Source: Trogon surrucura (taxonomy: Eukaryota > Chordata > Aves > Trogoniformes > Trogonidae). Taken from it: a DNA stretch of 64,000 nt. The stretch's first letter is position 1, and each line of letters begins with the position of its first letter. The notes beneath the pieces are model-generated. The model was not told the origin of the DNA and searched no databases. It was given only the letters and a program-made list of their open reading frames with translations. Both the position numbers and the translations under genes were made by a program. Of this stretch, positions 34,931-48,665 are shown piece by piece. The stretch is taken from positions 7,858,501 to 7,922,500 of the forward strand of contig CM036633.1 in assembly GCA_020746105.1 (NCBI GenBank), written 5' to 3'.

Positions 34931-37900
34931 GGAAGATATGGATTTTAAATTGGAATTTCCCCAAAGTTAACAGCTGGTTTTTGCTACAAATGTCTTCCAT
35001 GCATTTGCTTTTTCCTTAGCAATTTTAGTCTTTTTGTTTGTTTCTTTCTTTCCTCTGGTTATGTGGTAGAACTTCTAATTTTAAATTTAGGTCAGAGAAT
35101 TTCACGTGTGTATACTTCAAGCACTCAGTACATCCATTTTAACCCAGTCCCTGGTTTACATGTAACTTGCTGACACCATGTCCCACCTTGCATGCAGGTG
35201 TGGTAACACTGTTGTGGAGGGAGAAGGGCTTTTCCTTCACCTTTCAAGGATAATGTAAAATAATGTCTGAGTAGCTGCGCTGTAGCCATTTGGGGCCACA
35301 TCAGTCGTTTCTCTCATTTCAGCCAGTGTTATCTGGGAAGGGAAGCCAGGCTTTTGGCTGGGGTTGTGAGGTGTCTGGGCGATGCCGCTGGTAATGCTGT
35401 ATGGCAACTGTACAGGTCAGCCACAGCTACAACTTTTGCTAAGACAAGTTGGATGTTTCTGTCACACTCAGGACTTGCTATGGGAGACCTGAACCAGGAA
35501 AATCTTGAAGTTTATGTTTAATTTTAAGCATGTGATCAATACCACTAATTTCACTGGGTTGATTTGTGCTTAACTTCAAACATATGTCAGATATTCCCCT
35601 GCAGGCTAACCCCCTTTTAAAATCAAGCCATTAATTGTTAAATCAATGGATTTGTTTACTTTGGTTGAGCTGGACTTGCATGTATGGACTGGATATTTGA
35701 GTAAAGGATGCAGGATAATAATAAATAGCAATCACATTTGACATATCTTAATATGTGCATGAACTATATGGCCAATCAGCACTTGCTTTTTTCTCATTTT
35801 GCTTAGAAATATAGTATCATTTACCTTCCCAAGATATTCCTATCAACCGGATGTTTATTGCAATGAAGGAGTTTCTCGTGACATGGGGAAATACAAGTGC
35901 TTTGTTTCCTTCCTGTAATCAATATCAATCAAGGAGGGATTTATATTTTCTGTTGGAGACAGGAACTGATATTCCTAGTTTTATCATAATTTGCCATCAA
36001 GCTTAAGGATCTTAAACTATAAATGCAAAGACCCACATTAGTTTCCCAAGCAGATGTGTCTCTGCACAGCTGTGCCTGCATATGGGGAAAATGTGGAGAG
36101 TTTCTTTATGAAAGTTTATTATAAGCCTGGAAGTATTCATTGGATTTGTGTTCACTTTAACATAACAAGGTTCATATGGGTGCTGAGCAATCAGATAGTT
36201 GCACCTGTGTACTTTATGACATCTGAAACATGGGAAGGCTAGTAAAATCCAAAGCTTTCATGTCACAAGTTATTTGGCTTCAAGGTTTCATTTTTTTTTC
36301 TTCTTTCTTCTCAGTAAATTTTAACTTTTGTGTTCTTGTCAGATGCAAACAGTATAGAAACAGAGAAAATGAAACAAGAAAGATTTTTTTAAAAGGTAGA
36401 CACCATGTTGAGGAAAGTCTGTATGAGTTCAAGGCAACTGTTTGCAAGGAAATGAAATTTAATTGTTTAATTGGGTCTGTCCGTGTTCAGCCTCAGAGCA
36501 GGAACGGCAGTGCTGGACCTCTCCATAGAACTTCCTTGAATCCAGTGCTGTCTCTCAAACTCTTGGACTTAACTGTTCAGAAGCTAAATTTGCCATGAAT
36601 AGGAGAAGCCCACCAAAGCTGTGGGATTTATACCAAGGCTGAATGTCCCATTGATGTCCCACACATTTTACAATCACTTTTGATATATTGCTTTTCCAAT
36701 ATTTTGATTGCCTTTTCTAAAATGCAATCTTTCTAAAAAAAATCTGATTAAAAAAAAATGTCCATTAGATTAACCCTCCAGCTTTGCCTTCTGGAGGAAA
36801 AGATTTTGGCTAATTTTTGAAGCAGTGGCGTTGGCCTGCAATACTCACTTTTTGAAAACTGTCTTTGGCATGCAAGTTTCTTCTTCTGGGTGCTCTGAAG
36901 CTACAGAGCAGCAGATCTCATATCCTCCAGGCCTTATCTTGTGGTTTATCTTTCTGATGCTGCTTCCTCTTCTTCACATGTCTAGCCCCGAGAGTTAGTG
37001 CACAAGACTCTACACCAGTTGTGCACTCCAAGTGTGATGAGAAAAGGTTAATCAAAACCTCTGGCTACATGTGCCACAAGAAAGAGGGCATCTCCTTTGT
37101 TTGCCTGGGGGAGGAGGAGATAAAGCCATGCATGCCATGTAATATTCACACCATCCAAATTCAAAGACCATCTAATGTCACATGGAGAAGTGTAGGGTCC
37201 CAGTTTATGTGTTCTGAGTCATTCTAGGGAGGAGACTACAGCTTGCTGTTAACTGTAGAGAAACTCAGGCTTCTATTTTAGGGATGTAAACTGAGTGCAA
37301 ATGTGAGTATCCTCTAGACGTCAAGTCGCTGAGAACAGCAAGGAAATCCTGCATAGCAAGGACAAAGCTGCAGTTTGCATGCACTGACCATCTTGCAGGT
37401 CCACTCAGTCACTGAGACTGCAGGGCAGGGGTAGACATAATCAGTCTCCAATTCTTTTTCACCAAAGTTGAGGAACAGATGCTTATTTGTACCCACCTGC
37501 TCCAGTCAAGGCTTTGGAAGAGATTGTCCATGAGGAAAGGCAGTGACTCCTCCTGTGTAAAGAGCTCATGGATGTGATTGAAATAGAGGTGGCAATCCAA
37601 ACACAGACCTAGCTCTGTCCGAGTTCACCCCATGGCAGCATGTCCTGGCCAAAGGAGTAAAAATCTCCATCTTTACATGTTTTTAGACAAACGTCTGCTA
37701 GGAAGTGTATGGATATATTTGAATTCTGCTTGGGACAGGAGAGATGAATTGGATGATTCTTTGAGATCTCTCCCAGAATTATTTTCAATAATCCTTCTAG
37801 GAGCTCCTGCCTCTTTAAGGAAAGTAAATTTTTTATGTGGTTGGTATTGTTCGTTATCCTGTTGTCCAGGGGAAAAGAGGCATGTGGTAGCACTTGAATA

Positions 37901-39044
37901 AACCTGGATGCTGCAATAGGGGTCTTTCACCTACACCCCACAGGAAAATGGGGTGATAAGTACTTCTGTGCTTCAGACAGAGACAGATTTTCAGTTATTA
38001 AGCAGAAGTTCTCCTTCCTTTGAACTAAGGCAGTGCTGAGAAGGAAAACCTTATCAGTAGCAAAGGTTGGGTCTGGATGAGCTTCACTCTGTGGTCAAGC
38101 AGAGTTTATGGCTCCTTAAAAGCCCTAAAAATATCGTTTTTAAAATATTAATTAAACTTAATAGTTCTGTTTTTTTTTTTTTTCTGATTTGTATGAAGCC
38201 AGATGTTTTTTTGAAGATGGAAATGATATTTTGCAGGATTGTGTAGTGTTTCAGGGAGTTCTAAGCAGAACTCTCGTCCTTCCTTCACGGGAAGAGGAAG
38301 AGAAAGGAAAAGGTTTTAGGGAAGATGAGCTGTTGATCTATGCCAATAATTATCCAACTGTACTCTGGATAGCTGACTTATACTTGTTTCGTTAGAAGTG
38401 GTTACCTTTACATGTGTTGCAGCCTATGTGTATAAATGAGAAAAATGCATTTCGCATCATAATCTTCCTACATTCTGAAGTCCTGTGGGGTCCTTGGAGA
38501 TGACCAGTGTCAGATAAATGTGTGATTTGCTGCTGCATTCACCTCATGTAATTAAAAGTGGTGGCAGAGGACATTGATTTTGGATGTGCATCTGCCATGG
38601 ACTGTAGAGAGGCTGAGCTGTACTATGTTAAAAATCTGTGTATGAGAACTCGGCTAAGTTTGGGGTAAAAGAGTAAATAGTTATTTTTGTTTTTCTTATT
38701 ATTTCTAAATTTTCCCCCAAGAACCTGTGAGTTTTGAACTTACCTTGTTGTAAACAGTCTTTGAAGAAACTGGTGTTTTACATAGCTCTTCAGCACAGTA
38801 ATTTGCAGTCATGTTCTCAAAGGAGTATGCCCAACTCTCTTTCATTTTTTATTGCCATTTTAGCAAATCCTTCCTCCAATGTATTGCTTCTCTAACTTAT
38901 CTTTACAGAAGGCTCAAATACCTCTGAATGAAAACCAGCACATAAGTAACCAGTAACTCCTTTGCACCTCTCGCTTTTTCTCACTCCCACCACATTATTA
39001 ACTCAGTTCTTCAGCAACAAACCTACTTTTTTTCCACTGCATGT

Positions 39045-39530
39045 GTCAGAAAATTGAATCTGTTCAGCGCAACCCCAGGTTGTGGCTGTCGGCAGCAGCC
39101 GTGGACCTTGGTCACTCGGCCCTGGTTTCCTGAGGCAGCGCCTTGCTCAGAGCACACCCTGACTCGAGGCGGGGAAAACCTCACTCCTCAGTCAGAAAGT
39201 TTGCACCTTCTTGTAGCCAGAGGTTTCAGATGCCGACCCCAGGTGGGCTGAGCCTGTGTCTGGGGTGAGCGTTGTGGGGACCCTGGCCAAGAGCAGGCCT
39301 CGGTGGCTCGTGGGGTTGCAGCCTCCTGTCCTTAGGCAACATCTTGGTGGTTTGGGTGCTTCCCCAGGAAATAGGGGCCCGCAGTCGGGGCCTGCCTCAC
39401 CAGCAGGGCTCAGCACGGGGCTCCCCAGGCTTTCTCTGCCCCAGCCAGAGCCGTGTCCCCTTGCAGAGAGGAAGGCAAGAACCCTGTGGCTCTGCCTCAG
39501 CTGCTGCTGAGTTCTGGGACCTCTGTTTGG
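39045..39530. other. GC-rich patch within intron 3
   Basis: An isolated GC-rich block with moderate CG content, standing out from the AT-rich intron. Long open frames occur on both strands here because stops are scarce. None matches a protein family I know. It may be an enhancer-type element or a GC-biased patch. Confidence 0.35.
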
Positions 39531-41243
39531 CATGCTTGCACCTTGAGATCTCTCTATCTGAAAGCTCAGTGAAGCCACTAAGGAAATTAAAGTGCTAGGT
39601 AAATCAAAAGTAGTGTAGGAAAATACAGACGAGTGTGAAATTTGCTTTTGTTTAAATGCAAGACCGGACTGAAAAGCAGAGAATGTCAAATACGGTGTCT
39701 AATAAACCAAGATAAGAGGAAGAGCTGACCTGTAGGCTTTCTCTGACTAATGCAAGAAGAGAACTGCTGGATAAGGGTGAGGGTGATTAGCTACTAGGAG
39801 AATTTAACCACAGATAAGTTGCATCTTCTGTTGCTTAAAGTCCTCAAACTGGCTCTCATAGAGACATCATGGCTGAGCAAGTGCGGGACAGGTGTGATGG
39901 CTCCGTGGTACAGTTGGGGCGCAGAGGCGCAGGGTAGATGATCAGTGAATGATGTACCTTAAGGGGGCAGTGAGATTTTCCTGTTTGCCAACCTGCTTTG
40001 AGTCAGAGCTCTCACTGAAAATCTTGAGCCCAATTCAGAATACCTTGCTTTTGATGGAAAATAATTTTGTCAGAGCTGTAGGGAAGGAGAGTCTGCCAAG
40101 TACGTTGAGGGTGATGCCTGTGCTATGCAGAAATCTTGGGTTATTCACTGTGTTAGAAATATGCTTGGATTAGGCAGATGCAATATTTAGGCTACTCTTT
40201 CATGTATGCTCTCACTGCAGGACTGTACGTGGATGAGGCAGTGTGCAGTAGAATAAAGTTTGAATTGATGGCTCTTTGCCATGAGTGTGGACGCTTCCAG
40301 CACAGCAGTAATGCCGACATAACTCATCCTGTTCAGTGCGTGCTCAAGTATCCGCAAGTGAAGTTCATGCAGGGTGGATAGTGTCCTGTAAATTCACATT
40401 TGAGCTCTCTGTTCATGGGCTCCACCGTCCAGCTAAGTCTCCAGTTCCTCTCTTCCTCTCTCAAGACCAATGTCTATTGAATTGGAAGAGCCTCAAGCCA
40501 AGTGAGGACTCGCACCTGGGTCTCTTGCGTCCAGGGGGAGCGTCACGCTCGCTGGGCTAATGGCTGTTCGGGGGAAAGGGGCTGAACTCCTGCCTGCTGC
40601 TGCTGCTCAGTGAAAATTTTCTAGGGTTTCTATTTCATTCTGAAACAACTGTTGAAACACTGGTGCTTCCAGCAGACCTGAGTTATTCTCTCTCTCAGCA
40701 TACCTTGTGTTGTGGATTTCAGCATGAGAAAGAAATTGGGGAGGAGAGAGGCTCCTGGGGCTTGCTTTTCTTCCTTCTTTTTTTTTCTTTCCTTTTTTTC
40801 TCTTTTACCCAGAAATGCTTTTTGGCCAAGATCCTGTTTAAAATCTGGCTGTCGTGAAGTCAAATAGCCAGTGCCTGAGCAAAGGCCAATGATATGGTTC
40901 CTGGACCCCAAACCCACTTCACAGGAGGCCCATCACTAAACCCTGGCAGAGGGCTCAGCTCTGGGGATTTGATTACATGCAGTCAAATCAATCATCTTGG
41001 GCTGAACTGAGTATCTCCAGCATGCTCTTGCTGCTACTACTGTCCCATCTTCCCCTTATCAGCATGATTGCTCTCAAGCTTTGTGCCACGTTTTGGTTGC
41101 ACAATGTGATGCTCCGGGGGCTGCACGTGGAGCATTGCAGTCTCGCTGGTCTGCCAGGAAGGATGAACTGACTGTGTCAGGGGAAGCTGCAAGGTTTCAG
41201 CCAAGATAGTAAAACATCTTGAAAAGAGGATCAGCTCTTCTTA

Positions 41244-41312
41244 GGAGCAGGGAAACCGAGGCACAGAAAGGCAACAACTTGCTTACATTGCAATGTAAGG
41301 TCAGTATCAGGA
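41244..41312 (-). repeat. Ancient MIR-like SINE fragment
   Basis: The order GGGAAACCGAGGCACAGAAA, then an AACTTGC block, then AAGGTCAGTATCAGG parallels the reverse complement of the MIR core (GGAAACTGAGGCACAGAGAG, then ACTTGCCCAAGGTCA). Diverged and without clear ends. Confidence 0.4.
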
Positions 41313-43110
41313 CGGACAGTCAGAAAAAAACCAAACTTAACTGCTTTCTCCTGAGAGCTGTTGTCTCTGTCCCAGACCTGTATTCTAACTCCTGTGGAAA
41401 CAGAAATCCCAGTTAGACACTGGGAGTCTGGTTGTCATTTACTGTAAGGAGCAGCAAAGCAAATGAGATTCAGCCCTTGGAACTTTGACAAAGTTGTCAC
41501 CAAAATAAGAAACACTTAAAATTGAGTATAATAAAAACTCATTATTTAGCAGAATCAGATGTTCAAAGGATTATCTTTGGATGCCTTTTCAGATAACTCA
41601 GTAAGGAGCTAAAAGAAGTGAAGCAGAGATTTCCTTCTGGTTTGCGTTCTTTTGCTATGTCCCAAGTACATTAAATTGAACAAAAACATGTGACAAGATT
41701 CAACTTTATTGCTCAATGTCAGCTGTAACTGAAGCAGGCAGGCAAGCTGCTACATGATACAGTGTCTGGATGAGGTCTTTGTCTTAATTACTGACAGCTA
41801 TTGATATGCCACTCTCCCTGAGACAATACAGTGAAATTTTCCATCTTGGTAGGAGTGTTGTAAAGACCCAACCAGTGAAATCCTTCATATTGTTGCAGTC
41901 AAAGGGTATTAATGATGGGAATTAATGATCAAATCCAAGATGCAAAGTTCCTTCCACCAGGATGGGAGCCAAACAGGCACAACAGAAATGCTGATCCAAG
42001 CTGGGGCTGTTCTGACCAGTGCATCTTCCTCTTGTCTGCTGTGGAGTGTCAGAAAATGCTTGCGTGTATGGAAAACATCCTCAGGGCTCATGAAGAGTCT
42101 GACCATGGGAATAGTTTGTGGCGTCAAAAGCTTTGAGAGATGGGTTTAACTCTGCAGCCTTTCGCTGTTTCTAGAGGAAGGTGGGCATTGAGTGAGCTGG
42201 GGCTCCTTCCTAGGGCAGCCCGTGCCACTCCTGGTGAGCCTTTCAGTGCTTTCTTATCTTCTTATGTACAGCAGGAAAAGGGAAGCAGTAGGAGGAAGCG
42301 ATTTCTCATGCGGCTTTGTATTTGCTTCTAATTAAATGTAGCTAGTCGAGCTCTGTTTTCCCACTTTTCGCGACCGGCCAGGGATGGTCTGTTTGAATCA
42401 CCCCGGCGCTGCTCTCAAAGCTGACCACACACATGCACACCCTGTTAGCGGGGAAGCCGGAGTGACTTCCATGGGGAGATAGCGAGTCACATGCAGCAGT
42501 TAATGGACTAAGCCTCATGTTACAGTGAGCTGAAGCAAACAAGAGAGCTGATTACTGTCAAGCAAATAAAATCACCAAGACTAGTGAATTCATTCCCCAA
42601 TTTTATACTTTCCTTCTGGCAGTAGTGTGCGTTGTCTAGACAGGAAGATGTGTGCAATCAGCTTTAAAGATGCAGCTTTATACTTCCCAGGGGAGAAAGA
42701 CCTAAACTTTTGACAAGCAAAGCTCTGTTGGGATGAATGGGGAATAAATTACTCCCTTCTACTCTCTAGGGCAATCAGTGTCTGTATCGCACAGGTTCTT
42801 GCTGGGGCTCTTGAAAGGTGCCTGTAAGATCTGCAGATGCTTCTGTCTTGCAAAGCCCACCACTGTTTGTATGCAGACTTTCAGATAGAAACACCCAACA
42901 AAATTTGGCTCTGAAACCCGTCAATTAAAAGGCAAAGGCAGAAGCTTGCAACAGTAGTGGAAACTGAGGTGCTGCAGCTGGTGAGTGGCGGTGTTGCACG
43001 TTTGTGCCATTTGCAGAACGAGGTTGGCAACCTCTGCAGCAAGGCTGAGTGCAGGGGGATGGGGACCTTGGGTTTCTCACTGTGCTTTGGTGGCTCCTCA
43101 CCTGCAGGAC

Positions 43111-43180
43111 GCAGCAAATCACTGCACCTCTCTGCCCTTGCTTCCCCGATTAAGAATAAAAAAGTTATCGCCTATGAATC
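43111..43180 (+). repeat. Ancient MIR-like SINE fragment
   Basis: GCAAATCACTGCACCTCTCT is followed by TTGCTTCCCCGATTAAGAAT and an AGTTATCGCCTA block. This tracks the MIR core order GCAAGTCACTTAACCTCTCT, then GTTTCCCCATCTGTAAAATG, then the ATAAT-CTACCT end. Confidence 0.45.
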
Positions 43181-44879
43181 ATCCTTCCTCTTGCTAATAA
43201 TGTAATTATCTATAAAATATAATATGTAAGTTCAAGTAAATGTGTCCAAGATTTAAAGTTCTGAATTCCAAGGGTTTCACTAAATTCCACCTGTATATGC
43301 ATATGTTGTATCTATAGGTGACCACCTACAGAATCTTTAAAGAATTTACCTTTCTTTCTGACTCTGCTATCAGTTTTTCACTTGGTTACCAGACAGCATA
43401 GCTAAGCAGTGTTGCAGGTGTCATTTGTGCAAAGAGGTTCACTATTCATGCAGCACAGCAAAGGTGAACCTGTGTTTTTAAATCACCACAGCCAGAGGCA
43501 ATGGCAGCTGTACGGATGCAGGATTTGGTTCATCCAAACACTGGGGTAGGGACTAATTTAGATGTGAATTTTAAACTCTGGCTTTAAGTGCTTGTGTATG
43601 TGGAACTGAGGTCTCAGTTTGTAAGAAAAGCTGAGTTTAGAACTAGTGTTTCATGTGCCTAATATGTGGTCTCAATGACTGCAGTCGCCAGTACCATCAC
43701 AGAAGTTGTGGTCAGATAGGTAACTGGGCTGCAGATACACAGGAGCTAAAGTCTCATCTGTTAATTTTTTGCATGGAGGATTACACGTGCATTCCTGAAA
43801 ATGGCACTTAAATATCCACTTCTCCCAAATTTGACTGGTATTGACCCATGGATGGAGTGCAGAATGAATGAATTTTAATTATGCAGAGGTGAGCTGATGA
43901 TTTTAATCATGCCACACATTTCCATTTTATTTAGAAACCCAATCGTAGCAGCAAACCAAACAAGAAAAATCTCCCTGTTTTCTGAATGGTGTTATTTATT
44001 TATCTGCCAAAGTGCTTTGCATTTCCTTAGGTCACAGACCAGCCCATGTCTGGATATGTTAATATTATAAGAGTTATGCAAAAGTAAAGAAAAATCATTC
44101 AACTGAAAGAAATAGGATCTTAAAATCCCCAAATAGAGCATGGAAAGGTACACATCATGTCTGGCTTCTCTTTCCCCTTGTGGCAAATGTGACTCAAAGG
44201 AGTTGGTTTTGTTCCAGCTCGATCTGTGTACAGTTTGGGGGAGTTTTATTGTGAATAGGTCACCTTATAATACACAAAAATATTTCCTCCCGGAGTTCTA
44301 TATTCATAAATCTTTCTCAATTCTCGTTCTCTTGAAACTGAAATCCGGATGATTTTGTTTTCTTCGTGGAAAGAAGAGTGAAAAAAGAGTATAGGAATAC
44401 CTTAGCACAGGGCTGGTTCTCTGTTCTTGTCCTTGCTAAAACTCCCACTGCAGGGCAAGCTGATGCCTCCTGTACTGTGAGATGAGCAGAAGAGTAGAAC
44501 TGAAAAACTGAGACTTTCGAGCAGCTTGGTTGTTGCTAAGGGAGGAAAAAATTAATTTCAAAGCTATTATTTAAAAAAAATGCTTTAAGTCGTCAGTTCT
44601 CTGTACGGTTCTTTAAGGGTCACTTTTTCTTCTTCTTTGTTCTGCCAAAGAAAAGATCAGTGTTACGGTAAAATACTAAAGCAGCTGCCTAGCATAGAGG
44701 AGGTGAGTGTTTATTGAGAGTAACAGTCTCTCATAGTTCAGTTCTGAGGAGGGACGTGTATCTGAAACATAACTTTAAAGTGTTCTTGCATTCTAGCTCA
44801 CAATGAATTTTTCTATATAAAAGTGCAGCACAAAACATTAACTCATTGCTGTTCTTGCAAAGTAAGGCTAGCATCACTG

Positions 44880-44970
44880 TTCCCCTGCTGCAGGTAAACA
44901 GCTAGGTTATATGACCTGACTAAGGCTATGGAGTAAATTGGTGGCAGAACTGGGTGTGAAACTCTGTTTT
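44880..44970 (-). repeat. Ancient MIR-like SINE fragment
   Basis: The words TTCCCCTGCTGCAGGTAAAC, then TATGACCTGACTAAGGCTAT, then TTGGTGGCAGAACTGGGTGT match the order of the MIR reverse complement (gap near the start). The GTGGCAGAACTGGG and AACTCTG end is the most diagnostic part. Confidence 0.5.
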
Positions 44971-46349
44971 TAAGGTTCATAGAGCATTTCTGTGGGCTGT
45001 CCATCTTCATTTTTTTGTTCCTAACTCATCTTAATGTGTTCCTAACAAGTGAAAAGTAAGTGGAAGTGCTTAGGGTAAATGATCAGCTATATTATCCTTT
45101 ATAAGGTAATCAGTTAACTCAAGGACACACTCTTTTAAATGGGGATATTTGATTAATTTACATATATTTTTCTCTTTGTATTTGCATTGTATAATGCTGG
45201 TTTGATTTTTACAGTGATGTCATCCAAAATTGTTGCCATAACACCACAAACTACCAAATAAATATGTTATTTTCTCCCATTGATCAAAAAATTGATTAAA
45301 ATTCTGGTCCTCTGGAGGACCAGAAGGCCTTTTACTATGTGTTTTTTACCCCCTTGTCCAGCAGATGATACAAATATTGCCATATGAACAGGCAATCAAC
45401 TCCCCTCTTCTCTAAGTATGCATAGAACTACACAGACACACACCCACAGACATATATATTATAAGAAGAGCATGAATAGTTTTACCTTGGGAACTCATTC
45501 TATACATGTGCAAAAACACAACTTAAAATTACTTTTAAAGGTGGCCAGTATTAAAAACTGTGTACGTAGCCAGTTCTGTTACATCTGCTACTGACTGTGG
45601 TCACTGGGGTCAAATTATCTTTCATGATTTATTATCTGTTTTCCTTTGTTCCAGTCTCCCACCTATAACTCTGGGATTTTGTTCTGCCTGGCAGAGGGCA
45701 GAGTGAAAGCTGCTTTGCCGTCACTGTAATAACTGTTCCAGTCCAAAAGACCCTCCTGTCATCTTAGCTGGATCCACGAAGAATTACTCTGTCAGGCATA
45801 ACAATAAACATACTCAGTACTTTAAAACTACTCATCTCTTCTCCCTCTCCCCTTGTAAAGACAAGATGGCTTTTGGTCATACAATGGCTTTTCACTGTAA
45901 ACCAGGAAATCTTGGATTTTGAAAATACCATACTTAGGATGAGTTTCAGGATGGGTCCCCAAAGACCTGGTCTTAATGGGCCTCGGTGGATAAAAAAGGG
46001 GCTGCTTCCTGCATTCATGCCTGTTCCCAATAGATCTATCATTTCGACCTCTGTTGCCTTTAATCTTCTATACACTCTATACATTTCTAAATCTCCCCAC
46101 GGCTGCCATTGTATTTATCACGTTCTTGGCAATGCTGCTTTTCCAATACCAGCCCTTGTGCTTGGAGTCCAGCTCCGCTCCTCCTCCACCACGCTCCCAG
46201 AGCCAGCTGGCATGTTTGCACAAAGCCTTGTACCCTATTTTCCCTCCTCACAATCTCCCAAAGCGCTTGTGCGAGTGAGCTGTCGTAGGTGTCTGAGTTG
46301 CGGCTGGGCTGGGTTCTGTAATTCTTTCTTACACAAAGCCTGCTTAAGG

Positions 46350-46403
46350 CCTGTTGACTTCAATGGAGCTATTCATGTAAGTGGAGGCTGCGAATTTGGG
46401 CCC
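46350..46403. repeat. Palindromic MITE-like repeat fragment ending GGGCCC
   Basis: GTTGACTTCAATGGAGCTAT is followed by a TTCATGTAAGTGGAGGCTGC block and the end GAATTTGGGCCC. This is the layout of an old dispersed sauropsid repeat with a TTGACTTCAATGG core and a GGGCC-type end. Only about half of a palindrome remains. Confidence 0.4.
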
Positions 46404-47837
46404 TTGGGTTGTAAGGTCTCTGGGGCATAGACCTTGTCTTTGTATGCCTTGCAAATATGTGCTAGATGAGTAATGATAGCTCAGAAGAGTGAGTGTCGCT
46501 TTACATTTGCCATACTGAAGGAAGGTTGCCAGCATTGCATTGATGCTGCATGTGCTCCCCTTCCAGGGGGGAATTAATCCTTCTCTGCAAAGATACCTCC
46601 CGCTGACTGGTGAAAAGCAAAAAGGGGAAAAAAAAAGGTTTGGCCATGAATACTATTAGCTTAATCTTCCTTTTCTCTGATCTTCCAGTACTATTTGCTT
46701 TGTATGGCTTCATCAAGGTTTTGTATGTGGACAGAATAATTGAAAACAAATTTGGCATGTCTCAGACCATAGAGTTCCCTTTCAGCTGCAACACTGGCTA
46801 TGCGGTAGATAAATGTCTGGTTTTCATTTTTGGTTTTGTGAGAAATTTAGAATGGTTTGATTCGTAATTTTGAATGTTAATAAAGAAGGAGAAATTTCTT
46901 TGTCTCCTGCCCTATGGAGGCATTCTGGCTTTCTTGCTTCTCTTGCAGTAAATGGTGTTTATATATTTAGTACAGAAGAGTCTGTTTATGTTATTCAACT
47001 CTAGAGGTCCCCGAGGCCTTTAAGACCAACTATGACCTCCTTCTGCCAGGTACTGTACAGTCACCAATGAAAAATGCCATTTGTACAGATAGTATTTTAA
47101 TGCAATGCAAGAGGAATGGCTGAAGGCAAACCAACAACTGGGGGAAGGATGAGTTTCAAGAAGCAGTGAATCAGTGCTGGACCACATCAGTGATTTCAGG
47201 AGAACGAGAGCATATTACCTTTTCAAGACTGTTTAAGAATTCTGCAGGCAGGGAGATTTGTAGGGTGGAAATGTAGATATCAAATGGGAATATCTTCACT
47301 GGGAGAAGAGGCTGATAGGCAGAAAATGCAATGCTGTGAGTGTTTAAGAATTGATGCTGATGTTTTGGGCTCGCTTTGGGAAGTCTGGGAATAGGTGTTA
47401 ACTGGGTAGGAAACAAGAGGTGAGAGAGCAAAGAGAAGAGCAGAGCTTTGAAGCTGAAGGCAGGCAGCTCTTATCTGGTTTGAGAGACAAGGGAGGCTGG
47501 AGAGATGGGAAACTTCGGGTGACTTGAGAAAAGTGAGGGATTGGAAGGACAATCGTTGCAGCTGGGTTTGAAATGGATGTGAGCTGGGCAAGACTGCATA
47601 TGCCAAGGTCAGAGAAAGGGATGTGGGATCATCAGTTTTTGCAATGTTTATACATAGTTTAACATTTCAGTTCTCAAAATTGCAGACACGTTCACTAGAT
47701 ACTTCCTGTTTAGGGGGGAAAACCCCCTATTTTTTAACTGCAGTTGAAGTAGGAATCACAAGCTGAGCTGAGGGAAAGTCATTTTACTGAATGTGAGGCT
47801 GGACAGAAAGTAGTGCATGCAAACTGGATGACACATA

Positions 47838-47878
47838 GGGCCCGATTCAAAACCCCCTGTGTCAATGGGCTTTTTTTG
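47838..47878. repeat. Palindromic MITE-like repeat fragment starting GGGCCCGATTC
   Basis: It begins GGGCCCGATTCAAAACCCCC and continues to GTCAATGGGC before a T run. Terminus and core have the same type as the fragment at 46350, in the opposite half, and the centre is damaged. Confidence 0.35.
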
Positions 47879-48462
47879 GTAGTCTCGATAAGGTCTGCAG
47901 GAGATCTATCTGCAGGAACACAACTGGGAGACTTTCTTTTGTCCTTGAGTTGTTTTCCTGCTGATGGGAAGCAGGAATCACTGCCCAAGGCTGCAGGTGT
48001 GGGGAGTTAACACAGCTCTGCAGCTTTATCCACTCCACAGAGAAAAATCTTTCAAACCTTATTTGTGAATCAGTTACTGCAAGTTAAAAAAATGTACTCA
48101 AAAATGTGTCTTTTGAGGGGATTTCTCAATTTGTTTTGGAAACAACAAACAAATTTCTGGTAGTGGAGAGGTTGCCTGGAATTTTTTCTGCTTGATATAT
48201 TCTTTTTTTCTTCTTGATATATTTAGTATTATAACCATTAATTACATGTTTTACATTATTTCCCTTCTTTATATATCATGGACTCCAGCAAATACTCTTA
48301 AGAGGATGTCTGTCTCTGAAAGTAGGAAAGAGTCTGTACTATACATATATTTATGTCTCAGTGTCTCTGTATCTGTATATGTGTCTGTAGATCTATTTGG
48401 TTTCCTGACATGAAGACATTGCAAGCCCTGTGTGCGATAATAGATTTTTAATGTCTTGCCAG

Positions 48463-48665
48463 CTTCACGGTTACATGGAGAACAAACCCTTGGGTCTTCA
48501 GATCTTCATTGGGACAGCAGATGAACGGATACTTAAACCTCACGCTTTCTATCAAGTCCACCGCATTACAGGAAAAACTGTCACCACCACCAGCTATGAA
48601 AAAATCATTGGCAACACCAAAGTTTTAGAGATCCCACTGGAACCCAAAAACAACATGAAAGCAAC
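48463..48665 (+). CDS. NFATC2: NFATC2 exon 4, Rel domain (residues 448-514)
   Basis: It encodes [20 protein letters not shown], then [20 protein letters not shown] and [20 protein letters not shown] through NNMKAT. This is almost identical to the mammalian NFATC2 Rel homology N-terminal domain. R469 and I470 correspond to human R466 and I467, two of the three residues known to contact AP-1. The acceptor is TCTTGCCAG, the donor AAC followed by GTAAGC. It enters at phase 0 and leaves at phase 2. Read-through would stop at once (ACG TAA). Confidence 0.97.

Larger units (their letters stand above)
34246..48462 (+). other. NFATC2: NFATC2 intron 3
   Basis: A 14.2-kb intron. It holds MIR-like SINE fragments near 41.25, 43.11 and 44.88 kb, palindromic-repeat fragments near 34.90, 46.35 and 47.84 kb, a GC-rich island-like patch at about 39.05-39.53 kb, and simple AT-rich stretches. 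The longest open frame (minus strand, 39192-39689, 165 codons) lies in that GC-rich patch and has no recognisable domain. No other gene is supported. Confidence 0.85.
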
